From contig CAUYUJ010003403.1 in the NCBI GenBank assembly GCA_963575745.1, positions 25,001 to 52,500 on the forward strand: a stretch of 27,500 nucleotides of DNA. Reading direction: 5' to 3'. Both the position numbers and the translations under genes were made by a program. Numbering within the stretch: the stretch's first letter is position 1; every line of letters starts with the position of its first letter. The notes under the pieces were generated by a model that did no database searches, was not told the origin of the DNA, and saw only the letters and a program-made list of their open reading frames with translations. Source of the DNA: Prorocentrum cordatum (Eukaryota > Sar > Dinophyceae > Prorocentrales > Prorocentraceae). Shown one piece after another: positions 1-8,752 of this stretch.

Positions 1-338
1 TTTTCTGCTGTATGGGTAGGATGATCATTTTTTTTTTGTTTTGCGCGTTGCTAATTTGACAGGCCCGTGGCCCGGACCTCTCAGTTCGGCGACTGCGAAT
101 CCGCGTCCGCCCGCGACCAAAAAAGTAACCCCACCAGTGCGTGCCCCGCTTTGGAGTCGCCGCCGGCGCGCTCGCCCGCGGCTGCAGATTAAAGAAAGTA
201 ACCCCACCAGCTCGCTCTTCCTTTTCCCTGGCGCTAATTCAGGCCGTTGCTAGTCTGCACCGCCCCCGCCGCCCGACCTCTCACCGCGGTCGCGATCAAG
301 AAGTGACCCCACCAGCCCATCCAGAAACGATGCCCAGG
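1..338 (+). other. Left flank with a spaced motif repeated three times
   Basis: AAAGTAACCCCACCAG occurs at 122-137 and exactly again at 195-210; a variant, AAGTGACCCCACCAG, lies at 301-315. The intervening DNA is GC-rich and unrelated. The sequence after the third copy (GCCCATCCAGAAA, about 316-328) recurs in variant form near 6486 and 21537, in front of other repeat tracts. No gene is supported. Confidence 0.55.
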
Positions 339-339
339 C

Positions 340-1010
340 GAGGCGCCCAGGGGTCCTCCTGGAGGTCTTGGGTGCCTCGGAGATCCTCTTGAGGCCTTTT
401 GGGGGTCTCTTGGGAGCCTCTTGGAGGCTTCCTGGGCGCCTCTTGGGGCCTCCTGGGCGCCTCTTGGGGCTCTCTTGAGGCGCTCTTGGGTGCCTTGGGA
501 GCGCTCTTCGGGCCATCTAGCCTCCCCCCTCGCGAGCCCTCAAAAACGCCTCGTGTACCCCTCTTTGGGCGCTTTTCGGGTGCTCTTGGGCACCCTTGGG
601 GCCGTCTTGGGGCTCTCTTGGGCCTCTGCTGGGGCCCTCTTGGGTCCTCTTGGAGCCATCTTGAGGTCTCGGATGGCCATCGGAAGCGAAAAGGCGAGAA
701 AACAATAATCATTGATTTCCTTAGGGCCTCTTGGAGCACTTTGGGAGGCCATCTTAGCCATCTTGGAGGTCATCTTGGGCTTTCTGAGGCCTTTTTGGAG
801 CCATCTTGGGCTATCTTCGACGCTCCAACTAACAGCGACCATCCCCCTCCGGGTCCAGGGGAGGGGGTAGGGGGGAGGGGTCAAGCTACCCACCCGCCCG
901 CAAACCGTCTAGCTCACTCCCACCCGCCCTCCCAACACATAAGTAACACCCGAGCCCGAGCATGCTCAGCGGTCGTCTTTGGATGGACAGCTCCTGGGAA
1001 CCAAAGCCGA
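340..1010 (+). repeat. CTTGGGG-type dispersed element, copy E1
   Basis: An imperfect array with a period of about 11-12 bp (GCCTCTTGGGG and variants) fills 340-830. A conserved internal block (CTCGGATGGCCATCGGAAGC at 668-687, continuing to CATTGATTTCC near 720) interrupts it. The right end (about 813-1000) contains GACGCTCC, a G-rich block GAGGGGGTAGGGGGGAGGGG, and GGTCGTCTTTGGATGGACAG. The same parts in the same order recur near 7055-7700 and 16565-16950. Long open frames on both strands reflect a stop-poor repeat and not a protein. Confidence 0.7.
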
Positions 1011-1014
1011 GCCC

Positions 1015-1230
1015 AGGTGCGCGACGCTTGAGCGAGGTGCGCTACACGTGCCAGGGGCGCCACGTGCGCCAGGCACCCCTGGGGCCCGAGCGTGCCAGGC
1101 ATGCCTGGTGCGCCAGCTGCGCCACGTGCTCAGAGTGCGTCAGGTGTGCCGCACACTCCAGCGGCGCCAGGTGCGCCACGTTCGGGGCACGTGCAGAGTG
1201 CGTCAGGTGCGCCTGCGCAGGTGACAGCAC
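1015..1230 (+). repeat. Degenerate CAGGTGCGCCACGTG repeat
   Basis: Short variants of GTGCGCCACGTG and GTGCGTCAGGTG recur irregularly through about 215 bp, with several CACGTG palindromes. No unit is exact. No coding signal is visible. Confidence 0.55.
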
Positions 1231-1299
1231 ACATCGGGAAACACGTCGGCCCCCACCATCCTTGTCGAAAGCCACTGCCCATCATTGTGTCTGGTTGGC

Positions 1300-1540
1300 C
1301 TGCGCACAGCAGGTCACGCACCACCACCGCCGCCGTCCCTGTCAAAGTCACTTGGCAGTGATCGCGGGGTGGCCGCGCATGACTCAGATTTAGCAGCGAT
1401 GTGGGATGGTAGCCCTGCGCACAGCAGAGTATATGCTGACACCCCCACCGCCCCTGTCAAACACAATGCAAAGTGCTCGCGGGCTTCACGAACATGACGC
1501 AAAAGTTTGCCCCAAAGTGTATGTTGTATTGTTTTTTCCA
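1300..1540 (+). repeat. Dispersed repeat R5, two adjacent copies
   Basis: Each copy has GCGCACAGCAG, then CACC/CGCC-rich DNA, CCCTGTCAAA, a GTGATCGCGGG-like block and GACTCAGATTT or an equivalent. The second copy (about 1418-1540) continues to AAGTGTATGTTGTATTG. Two related copies lie at 18203-18300 and 18331-18432, and the AAGTGTA end alone near 17263. The composite element starts directly after copy two. Confidence 0.6.
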
Positions 1541-1544
1541 AACA

Positions 1545-1585
1545 GTGGTGTTGGGTCCTCGTTTTGAAGAGACAGCGCCCCGCGT
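1545..1585 (+). repeat. Conserved 5' terminal motif of the composite element (A1)
   Basis: It matches 14221-14260 on the other strand, and 14914-14953 and 15037-15076 on this strand, with only a few substitutions. It contains GTTGGGTCCTCG, nearly the same as the core of the 3' motif. Confidence 0.75.
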
Positions 1586-1621
1586 CCCACCTCCTCTCCT
1601 CCTCCCCCTCCTCCCTCCTCC

Positions 1622-1672
<51 letters not shown>

Positions 1673-1700
1673 TGTCATCGTCGTCATCGTCATCGTCATC
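1622..1700 (+). repeat. ATC microsatellite
   Basis: Nearly perfect ATC repeats change into GTC/ATC mixtures at 1672-1700. They sit between the 5' motif and the 90-bp array, as in the reverse copy, where the same slot is about 590 bp long. Confidence 0.95.
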
Positions 1701-1701
1701 A

Positions 1702-3519
1702 CCCATTTCGGCACACCCCTCACACGTTTCGTGGCCCCACAGGGAGCTCCACCGAAGGCCCCAGTGCTGCCGTCCGCATGCGTCCCGCACACCCATTTCG
1801 GCACACCCCTCACACGTTTCGTGGCCCCACAGGGAGCTCCACCGAAGGCCCCAGTGCTGCCGGCCGCATGCGTCCCGCACACCCATTTCGGCACACCCCT
1901 CACACGTTTCGTGGCCCATAGGGAGCTCCACCGAAGGCCCCATGGCTGCCGTCCGCATGCGTCCCGCACACCCATTTCGGCACACCCCTCACACGTTTCG
2001 TGGCCCCACAGGGAGCTCCACCGAAGGCCCCAGTGCTGCCGTCCGCATGCGTCCCGCACTCCCATTTCGGCACACCCCTCACTCGTTTCGTGGCCCCATA
2101 GGGAGCTCCACCGAAGGCCCCAGTGCTGCCGTCCGCATGCGTCCCGCACACCCATTTCGGCACACCCCTCACACGTTTCGTGGCCCCATAGGGAGCTCCA
2201 CCGAATGCCCCAGTGCTGCCGTCCGCATGCGTCCCGCACACCCATTTCGGCACACCCCTCACACGTTTCGTGGCCCCATAGGGAGCTCCACCGAAGGCCC
2301 AAGGGCTGCCGTCCGCATGCGTCCCGCACACCCATTTCGGCACACCCCTCACACGTTTCGTGGCCCCACAGGGAGCTCCACCGAAGGCCCCAGTGCTGCC
2401 ATCCGCATGCGTCCCGCACACCCATTTCGGCACACCCCTCACACGTTTCGTGGCCCCACAGGGAGCTCCACCGAAGGCCCCAGTGCTGCCGTCCGCATGC
2501 GTCCTGCACACCCCCCCCACCCGCCCAACACCCATTCTGGCACACCCCTCACACGTTTCGTGGCCCCATAGGGAACTCCACCGAAAGCCCCAGTGGCTGC
2601 GCCCGCATGCGGTTCCACCCCCCATTCTGGCACACCCCTCACACGTTTCGTGGCCCCATAGGGAGCTCCACCGAAGGCCCCATGGCTGCCGTTCGCATGC
2701 GTCCCGCACACACATTTCGGCACACCCCTCACACGTTTCGTGGCCCCACAGGGAGCTCCACCGAAGGCCCCAGTGCTGCCGTCCGCATGCGTCCCGCACA
2801 CCCATTTCGGCACACCCCTCACACGTTTCGTGGCTCCATAGGGAGCTCCACCGAAGGCCCCATGGCTGCCGCCCGCATGCGTCCCGCACACCCATTTCGG
2901 CACACCCCTCACACGTTTCGTGGCCCCACAGGGAGCTCCACCGAAGGACCCAGTGCTGCCGTCCGCATGCGTCCCGCACACCCATTTCGGCACACCCCTC
3001 ACACGTTTCGTGGCCCCATAGGGAGCTCCACCGAAGGCCCCATGGCTGCCGTCCGCATGCGTCCCGCACACCCATTTCGGCACACCCTCACACGTTTCGT
3101 GGCCCCACAGGGAGCTCCACCGAAGGCCCCAGTGCTGCCGTCCGCATGCGCCCCGCACACCCATTTCGGCACACCCCTCACACGTTTCGTGGCCCCATAG
3201 GGAGCTCCACCGAAGGCCCCATGGCTGCCGTCCGCATGCGTCCCGCACAACCATTTCGGCACACCCCTCACACGTTTCGTGGCCCCACAGGGAGCTCCAC
3301 CGAAGGCCCCAGTGCTGCCGTCCGCATGCGTCTCGCACACCCATTTCGGCACACCCCTCACACGTTTCGTGGCCCCATAGGGAGCTCCACCGAAGGCCCC
3401 ATGGCTGCCGTCCGCATGCGTCACGCACACCCATTTCGGCACACCCCTCACACGTTTCGTGGCCCCACAGGGAGCTCCACCGAAGGCCTCAGTGCTGCCG
3501 TCCGCATGCGTCCCGCACA
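1702..3519 (+). repeat. 90-bp minisatellite, about 20 units (array A1)
   Basis: The unit contains CCCATTTCGGCACACCCC, CACACGTTTCGTGGCCCC, GGGAGCTCCACCGAAGG and CGTCCGCATGCGTCC. Units start at 1702, 1792, 1882, 1971, 2061 and so on to 3430. Two units are 89 bp, and one near 2511-2530 carries a C-rich insertion. From 2621 onward two unit types alternate strictly. All frames are open because 90 is divisible by three. One-base indels that shift the frame are tolerated, so the array is not under coding constraint. Confidence 0.95.
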
Positions 3520-3821
3520 CCAGGTGTGTGGCGCGCCGACATGGGCGTCGCGGCGCGCGGGCGCTGCCGTCGGGGTTCCCAGGGAAGCCCCCTGCAGAGG
3601 CGACGCTCAGAGTCACGAGTACCGAGAGTCACGCAGACCCAAACTGTTCACAGTCGTATATATACATTTACACTGGGCGTATCCATGCACGCATTCATGC
3701 GAATAGAATCAATCGCGCGCAGATTCATTCATAATCAGACTCGCTCGCGATCCGACTCGCACGCGCTCAAGCTTTCATATTCGGACCTATCGTCTTCGTT
3801 CGTGTTGTGTACACTGCCACG
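3520..3821 (+). other. Non-minisatellite insertion within element A1
   Basis: About 300 bases lie between the main array and the last solitary unit. The first part is GC-rich. The second part is AT-richer, with TATATATA near 3658-3665 and alternating CGCG/CATTCAT motifs. No gene is supported. It may be a degenerated part of the element or a later insertion. Confidence 0.4.
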
Positions 3822-3904
3822 CTTTTCGGCACACCCCTCATACGGCTCGTGGCCCCATAGGGAGCCCCACCGAAGAAGATATTCACAATTGCGGTACTCT
3901 CAAC

Positions 3905-3937
3905 TGCATATGGTTGGGTCCTTCGCCAGGCTAATTT
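3905..3937 (+). repeat. Conserved 3' terminal motif of the composite element (A1)
   Basis: TGCATATGG, GTTGGGTCCTTCGCC and TAATTT in fixed spacing. Related copies: 8721-8752, 10828-10860, 12753-12785 (reverse) and 16387-16419. The preceding 30 bases (ATTCACAATTGCGGTACTCT in this copy) are also partly shared. Similarity stops after TAATTT, which suggests this is the element end. Confidence 0.75.
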
Positions 3938-4190
3938 GGAAGGGATGGTGGGGGGGGCGATTCGGGTTGGCCGCGCCTGCTCCAAATGTGGAGACAGAGG
4001 GCATTTTGAATTTGGGGGGTGCCCTCATGGGGTTGGCATGGTTCCGGGTTTGCCGCCTGCCGGGTGGGGGAGGGGGTTTACATTAATAAGGGATTGTGGT
4101 GAACCCCTTCCCGAAAGGGACGAGGGGGGTTGGAAGAGGAGCCGCTCTAGACCACCTGCGCTCAGAGGGTTGGTGGGGTTTTTCGGAGGG
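3938..4190 (+). repeat. Dispersed repeats R6 and R4
   Basis: R6 (about 3944-4095) has GATTCGGGTTGGC, an inverted TCCAAAT/TTGGA-like pair, GTTCCGGGTTTGCC and GGGGGAGGGGG, then a TTAATAAGGGA end. It is related to 17281-17422 and, partly, to 18430-18505. R4 (about 4101-4180) has CCCCTTCCCGAAAGGG, GGGTTGGAAGAGGAGCC, AGACCACC and GGTTGGTGGGGTTTTT. It is related to about 7708-7795 and 21925-22010. No coding role is visible. Confidence 0.55.
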
Positions 4191-4254
4191 TATTCGGAGG
4201 AAAGTGAGAGGGGGAGGGATGGGAGGGGAGCGGAGTGGATTGGCGGGGGAAGCG

Positions 4255-4800
4255 GAGGCGGGGAGAAGGCCTCTTGGGGGCCTCTTGGGGCCTCTTGGGG
4301 GCCTTTTGGGGGCCTCTTGGCGCCTCCTGGGGGCCTGTCGGGGCCGAGGGCTTGAAATGTCCGTTCGGGTTCCCCCCCTGGGCCCCCTCTTGGGGCCGTC
4401 TTTGTGCACCCTTGGGTCGTCTTGGCCGCCTTTTCGGCCGTCTTGGGGCCCTGTTGGGCCCTCTTGGGGCCCTCTTGGGGGCCTCTGGGGCCGTGTTGGG
4501 GCGATCTTGGGGGCCTCGTGTGCTGTCGTGTCGCGTCGGGAAGCCGAAATGGCGAGAACGCCAAAATCTGGCAAAACTCAAAGAAAATGAGTGACTTTTT
4601 GCCTTTTGGGGCCCTCTCGGAAGGCCTCTTGGAGGCATCTTGGGGCGTCTTGGAGGCCTTCTGGGCTGCCTTGAGGCCATCTTGGGCGTCTTGGACCGAT
4701 CGTTCGGCGACTCGGGGCCCTCTTGGGCCGTATTGGGAGCCCCTTGCGGACCTCGGGGCCCATCTTGGGCCCCTTGGGGCCAGAAAAAGTCACGCGAGAA
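4255..4800 (+). repeat. CTTGGGG-type array, copy E3
   Basis: Same 11-12-bp GCCTCTTGGGG periodicity as E1. A diverged internal block at about 4535-4590 (GAAGCCGAAATGGCGAGAACGC) corresponds to the conserved block of E1 and E2. Antisense frames read as Pro/Arg/Gln-rich peptides but carry no independent coding evidence. Confidence 0.65.
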
Positions 4801-5370
4801 GACGCGACAAGCCCCCAACGAGACGCGCCAAACCCCTAGTAGATTTGGTAATTTGGGTTCCGGGCCCCAGACCCGAAGAGGGAGGGAGGACTGAGGCTTA
4901 GAGGACTGGGCCCAGGACCTGAGCACACTCCCACTCCGTGCCCAGCTGCACGTTGGCGGATGGACGCACGAAGGTGCGCAGGCCCGTACACGAGCAAAAG
5001 TGCTGGTATGGATGTGGTCTTCGTCAGTCTCACCCTCTTCGCCAGCTTCGTTCTCGAAGGACGGGGCTTCGGAATTCGCGCAAAGAGAAGAGGTCAGGAC
5101 GTGGCGCTTCTGGCGCTGCACTGCGTCCCCGCGATCGAGGGGAGTCAAAGGCCGACCCGATCTGACGCTGCGGCCCCGGAGCGGGCCCAAGGTTCGGCAA
5201 AGAAAGGGCCAGCCCACCTGCTTCGCCGCAGCGCCGCAGTGGCTCGTCTCACCACGCGACCGCGAACCCTCCGAGGTGAAGCTGTTGTCCGCGCGCTCGG
5301 CGTGGGAGCCCTCCTGCGGCAGCTCGCCCCTGGAGGCCCCCCCGGGCTGCATCTTGCCAGGGCTTCGCTG
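4800..5370. other. Largely unique stretch, no assigned gene
   Basis: Mixed-composition DNA without obvious repeats. Frames are open on both strands: a + strand frame begins with ATG at 4960, and an antisense frame reads an acidic patch (FENEAGEEGETDED) around 5020-5060. Neither matches a family I recognise, and both run into microsatellites. It could hold a diverged exon. Confidence 0.3.
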
Positions 5371-5420
5371 TCGTCGTCGTGGTCGTCGTCGTCGTCGTCA
5401 TCGTCGTCGTCGTCGTCGCC
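5371..5420 (+). repeat. CGT microsatellite
   Basis: Nearly pure GTC/CGT repeats with a few interruptions. The antisense reading is a poly-Asp run. Confidence 0.9.
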
Positions 5421-5667
5421 GTCTTCCCCTCTCTCTTCTGCTCCTCGCCTCGAGGCTCGAGGATCCAGGTGTCGGACACGTTTGGGTTTGTCGGGGACCT
5501 CCAGCGGCTTCCTGGGGCCTTCGAGACCTCCAGAGGCGTACCCCCGTATGCACGAACGGGGAGCGCACTCAACTCCCATCTGGGGGAACACTCGTCTGAT
5601 GTCCGTGCGCGAAAATCGCATGCTTTCCAACTGCGGGGACGGGGACTCTCTCTGCTGTAGCCGGCCA

Positions 5668-5735
5668 GGGAGGAGGATGAGGAGGAGTAGGAGTAGGAGT
5701 GGGAGGAGGAGGAGGAGGAGGAGGAGGAGGAGGAT
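5668..5735 (+). repeat. GGA microsatellite
   Basis: AGGAGG and AGTAGG variants lead into a pure GGA run at about 5703-5733. Confidence 0.9.
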
Positions 5736-5946
5736 GACCAGTGCAACCCAAGACGTATTAAAGATGTTGCAGCACACTTTTTCGTCAGCGGCGAGGCGGC
5801 GAACTCCGCTCCGGCGAGAAGCTAGGAAGGGGCACCAGCTAGCGAATTGGCCTGCGGGCACATGATGTTGCAACAAACCCTTCCTCCAAGTTCCCTCATC
5901 GTAGGTCCCTAAAGGGGTTTCAGACAACCGTCTGAGAATACACTGT

Positions 5947-6145
5947 CGTGCCAAAACACAGTTCCTGGGACTTCAGAGCCACGGATCAACGTGGCTGCGT
6001 CGTCCTGACAATCAGCAATCGTGACAGGACGCCGTTCTTGGGAATTCATCACCGCAAATCAACGTGACCATTATGTCATGACAGTCTTGAACCGTGCCAG
6101 AAAACCGTTTCTGGGGCTTCGAACATACGAATCCTGGAATTTGTT
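5947..6145 (+). repeat. 73-bp diverged tandem repeat
   Basis: Units start at 5947, 6020 and 6093 with CGTGCC or CGTGAC, followed by a TTCYTGGGA-like block and, in the first two, ATCAACGTG. Spacing is exactly 73 bp, though the sequences have diverged. Confidence 0.65.
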
Positions 6146-6478
6146 GCTAACTGTTAAGACGAATGTGTGTGGCGCTGAAGCCAGAGCCACACGTTGAAAA
6201 GGAACCACCCTCCATTTTTGAAAAGGTTGCAAACTTGTATGACGAATGTGGGTGGTGCTCAGGCGAGAGCCACGTGTCGAAACGAAACTGCCCTCCATCC
6301 TCGAAGTTGTTGCAGACTTTTAAGGCGACTGCACGCGGTGCAACCGCCCGCCCTCCGTCTTTGAAGCTGCTACAAAGTGTTAATACGAGTGTGCGCGGCG
6401 CTAAGGCGAGAGCTAGATTTTGAAGACGACCCGCCCTCCATCCTCGAATCTGTTGTATATTCTTGACGCTTCGCATAT
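6130..6478 (+). repeat. 83-bp diverged tandem repeat
   Basis: CTCCAT/CTCCGT unit starts lie at 6210, 6293, 6353 and 6436 (83, 60 and 83 bp), plus a partial leading unit. Each has a TTGTTGCAAAC-like block, and most have CGAATGTG and GGCGAGAGC-like blocks. The 60-bp unit lacks its 3' part. Confidence 0.7.
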
Positions 6479-6510
6479 CCCCACAAGCCCATCCAAAACC
6501 TAGGCCCAGG

Positions 6511-6945
6511 CGGGAGGAGGCAGGAGGGGGGAGGAGGAGGAGGAGGAGGAGGAGGAGGAGGAGGAGGAGGCGGAGGAGGAGGAGGAGGAGGAGGAGGAGG
6601 AGGAGGAGGAGGAGGCGAAGAGGGAGTAAAGGATGATGGGGAGGAGGAGAAGGCGGGGGAGGAGGAGGAGGATGAGGGAGGCGGCGGAGGAGGGCGGAGG
6701 AGGCGGAGGAGGAGGAGGAGGAGGAGGAGGAGGAGGAGGAGGAGCAGGGGAGAGGAGGAGGGGAGGAGGAGGAGGAGGAGGAGCAGGAGAGGAGGCGGAG
6801 GAGGCAGGAGGAGGAGGAGGAGGAGGAGGAGGAGGGGGAGGAGCAGGAGGACGAGGAGGAGCGAGGGAGGAGGAGTGAGGAGGACGGAGGAGGAGGAGGA
6901 GGAGGAGGAGGAGAGGAGGAGCGGAGAGAGGAGGAGGGACGGGGG
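6511..6945 (+). repeat. Long GGA purine tract
   Basis: More than 400 bases are almost entirely G and A, mainly GGA triplets with GGC, GCA and CGA interruptions. Frames are open on both strands (poly-Gly/Glu/Arg and poly-Pro/Ser/Leu) from composition alone. The mirror-symmetric purine strand is a candidate for triplex or quadruplex structure. Confidence 0.95.
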
Positions 6946-6974
6946 ATTGCGAACACAACGCCAGCCACAAGCCT

Positions 6975-7800
6975 CTGAATGCCCCCGGAGTCTCCTCGGA
7001 TGTCTCTTGTCATCTTTTTGGAAGCCTCTTGGGGCGTCTGGGGGGGGGGGGGCATCTTGGCGGGCCCAGGGCCGTCTTTGAGCATCTTGGGTGCTTCGGG
7101 GATCCCCTTGAGGCCCCTCGGGGGTCTCTTGGGAGCCTCTTGGGGGCCCCTTGGGGGCCCCTTGGGCGCCTCTTGGGGCCGCCTGGGCGCCTCCTGTGGT
7201 CCTCTTGGGGCGCTCTTGGGAGCTCTAGAGGCACTCCTGGAGCCGTCTTGGACGGCATCGATCAAACAAGAGGGGAGCTTCAGTTAGCCTTGCCTTTGTA
7301 TAGTGCCTAAACTCGCCTCTTGGGGCGCTCTTGGAGCGCTCTTGGAAACTCTTGGGGCCGTCTTTTGGCTCGCCTGGGCCTACCTCGGGGCCCCCTTGAG
7401 ACATCTTGGGGCAATATTGCGACCTCGGATGGCCATCGGAAGCGAAACGGCGAGAACGCAACACACATTGATTTCCTTAGGTTTTGTATTGATTTTGGCC
7501 TCATGGCGGCTTCCTGGGGAGGCTCCGTGGCCACCTGGAGCGTTCTTGGGAGCCATCGTGAAGCAGCTTGGGCTATCTCGCGCCATCTTTGAGGTCATCG
7601 TGGGCTCTCTGAGGCGCTCTTGGGGCCGTCTTGGGCCACCTTGGACGCTCCACGCCTTTGCGGAACCCCCGTCCAGGTCCAGGGGAGGGGGCACGGGGGA
7701 GGGGTAAACCCTTCCCCGAACGGGAAGACGAGGGTTGGAAGAGGAGCCTCCCTAGGCCACCCACGCCCAGAGGTGCTGGTGGGATTTCAAGCTTCACGAT
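6975..7800 (+). repeat. CTTGGGG-type dispersed element, copy E2, with R4 tail
   Basis: The array (6985-7640) aligns with E1 over its left part (ATCTTGGGTGC, GGGGGTCTCTTGGGAGCCTC). It carries the same internal block, CTCGGATGGCCATCGGAAGC, at 7425-7444, continuing to CATTGATTTCCTTAG. The right part has GACGCTCC and GGGGAGGGGGCACGGGGGAG. An R4 block follows (about 7708-7795). A run of G lies at about 7040-7051. No gene is supported. Confidence 0.7.
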
Positions 7801-8035
7801 GACACATGGCGGGACGTCCAAGGCGAACCGCCTGGCCCGCCTTCACGACACGCCTCGGGGTGCGACAGGAAGGAGCTGCTTAGAAGGAAACGGAATGGAG
7901 GAGGACAAGGACGAGGAGGGGGAGGAGGAACAGGATGAGGATGAGGAGGACGTCGGTCGTGGTAGTCGCCGTCTTCCACAAGCTTCGCCGTTGTCATCGT
8001 CTGCTCCTCCCTTTTCAGTGGCAGCGTCCGCACGA
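7801..8035. other. Spacer before minisatellite array A3
   Basis: Purine-rich GAGGA repeats at about 7895-7950, then mixed DNA. The 5' motif of the composite element is not found here, so array A3 may be 5'-truncated. Confidence 0.4.
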
Positions 8036-8039
8036 CCTA

Positions 8040-8752
8040 CCCGCACACAGTTTGGCACACCCCTCACACCACGTTTCTTGGCGGGAGCTCCACCGAACGC
8101 CCCAGCGGCAGCGTCCGCATGGCATACCCGCATCTGATTCGAAGGCCCAAGCGTCAACGTCCGCGTGGCGTACCTGCACCCAAGTCGGCACACCCCTCAC
8201 ACGTCTCGTCGCCCCATGCGCAGCTCCACCGCAGGCCCCAGCGGCAGCGTCCGCATGGCGTACCCATACCCAATTCGGCACACCCCTCACGCGCTTCGTG
8301 GCGCCATAGGGAGCTCCACGAAAGGCCCCAGCAGCAGCGTCCGCATGGCGTATTTGCACCCACTTCGGCGCACCCCTCACGCGTTTTGTGGCCCCATATG
8401 CAGCTCCACCGAAGGCCCCAGCGGCAGCGTCGGATTGGCGTACCTGCACCCAACTCGACACACCCCTCACACGCGTAGGGGCCCCATAGGGAGCTCCACT
8501 GCAGGCCCCAGCGGCAGCGTCCGCATGGCGTGCCCGCACCCAATTCGGCACACCCGTCACACGCTTTCTGCCCGCATGGGCAGCTCCACCGAAGGCCCAA
8601 GCGGCAACGTCCGCATGGCGTACCCGCTGTCAATTCGGCACACCTCACACGTCTCGTCGCCTCCAGCTCCACCGAAGGCCCAGCGGCCGAAGGCCCTCAC
8701 CTGCACGCTATACTTGTGGCTGCATGTGGTTAGCTCCTTCGCCCATCAATTC
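8040..8752 (+). mobile_element. Minisatellite array A3 with 3' terminal motif
   Basis: About seven units of 87-92 bp, of the type with CAGCGGCAGCGTCCGCATGG and TACCCGCACCCAATTCGG, diverged from array A1. A diverged 3' motif (8721-8752: TGCATGTGG, CTCCTTCGCC) ends the element. No 5' motif is found. Confidence 0.65.

Larger units (their letters stand above)
1545..3937 (+). mobile_element. Composite minisatellite element, copy A1
   Basis: The conserved 5' end is GGTGTTGGGTCCTCGTTTTG with GACAGCGCCCCGC (1545-1585). It is followed by a CT-rich stretch, an ATC microsatellite (1622-1700), about twenty 90-bp units (1702-3519), a 300-bp insertion of other sequence, one more unit (about 3822-3880) and a conserved 3' end with GGTTGGGTCCTTCGCC and TAATTT (3905-3937). 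The same order is seen in the copy at 12753-14260 (reverse) and, without ATC repeats, at 14914-16419. No transposase or reverse transcriptase is visible, so it would be non-autonomous. Mobility is inferred from dispersal with shared ends in both orientations. Confidence 0.6.

Noticed and set aside
1702-3519. CRISPR-like array
   Set aside because: Units are contiguous 90-bp repeats with no unique spacers and no cas genes nearby, and the context is eukaryotic.
3655-3670. TATATATA near 3658 as a TATA-box promoter
   Set aside because: No gene follows it; it lies inside a repeat element, and dinoflagellate-type genes usually lack TATA boxes.
1473-3706. Long reading frames of 200-575 codons through array A1 on both strands, with 30-residue repeats
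   Set aside because: Several frames on both strands are open because the 90-bp unit has no stops, and one-base indels are tolerated. There is no sign of one selected frame.
6500-6970. Gly-, Glu-, Pro- or Ser-rich proteins in GGA and TCC tracts (also 10827-12686 and 21150-21926)
   Set aside because: These are translations of triplet repeats; frames are open on both strands over the same bases.
4162-7265. Pro/Arg/Gln-rich collagen-like proteins antisense to CTTGGGG arrays
   Set aside because: Arises from the periodic repeat; boundaries coincide with repeat edges and no domain is present.
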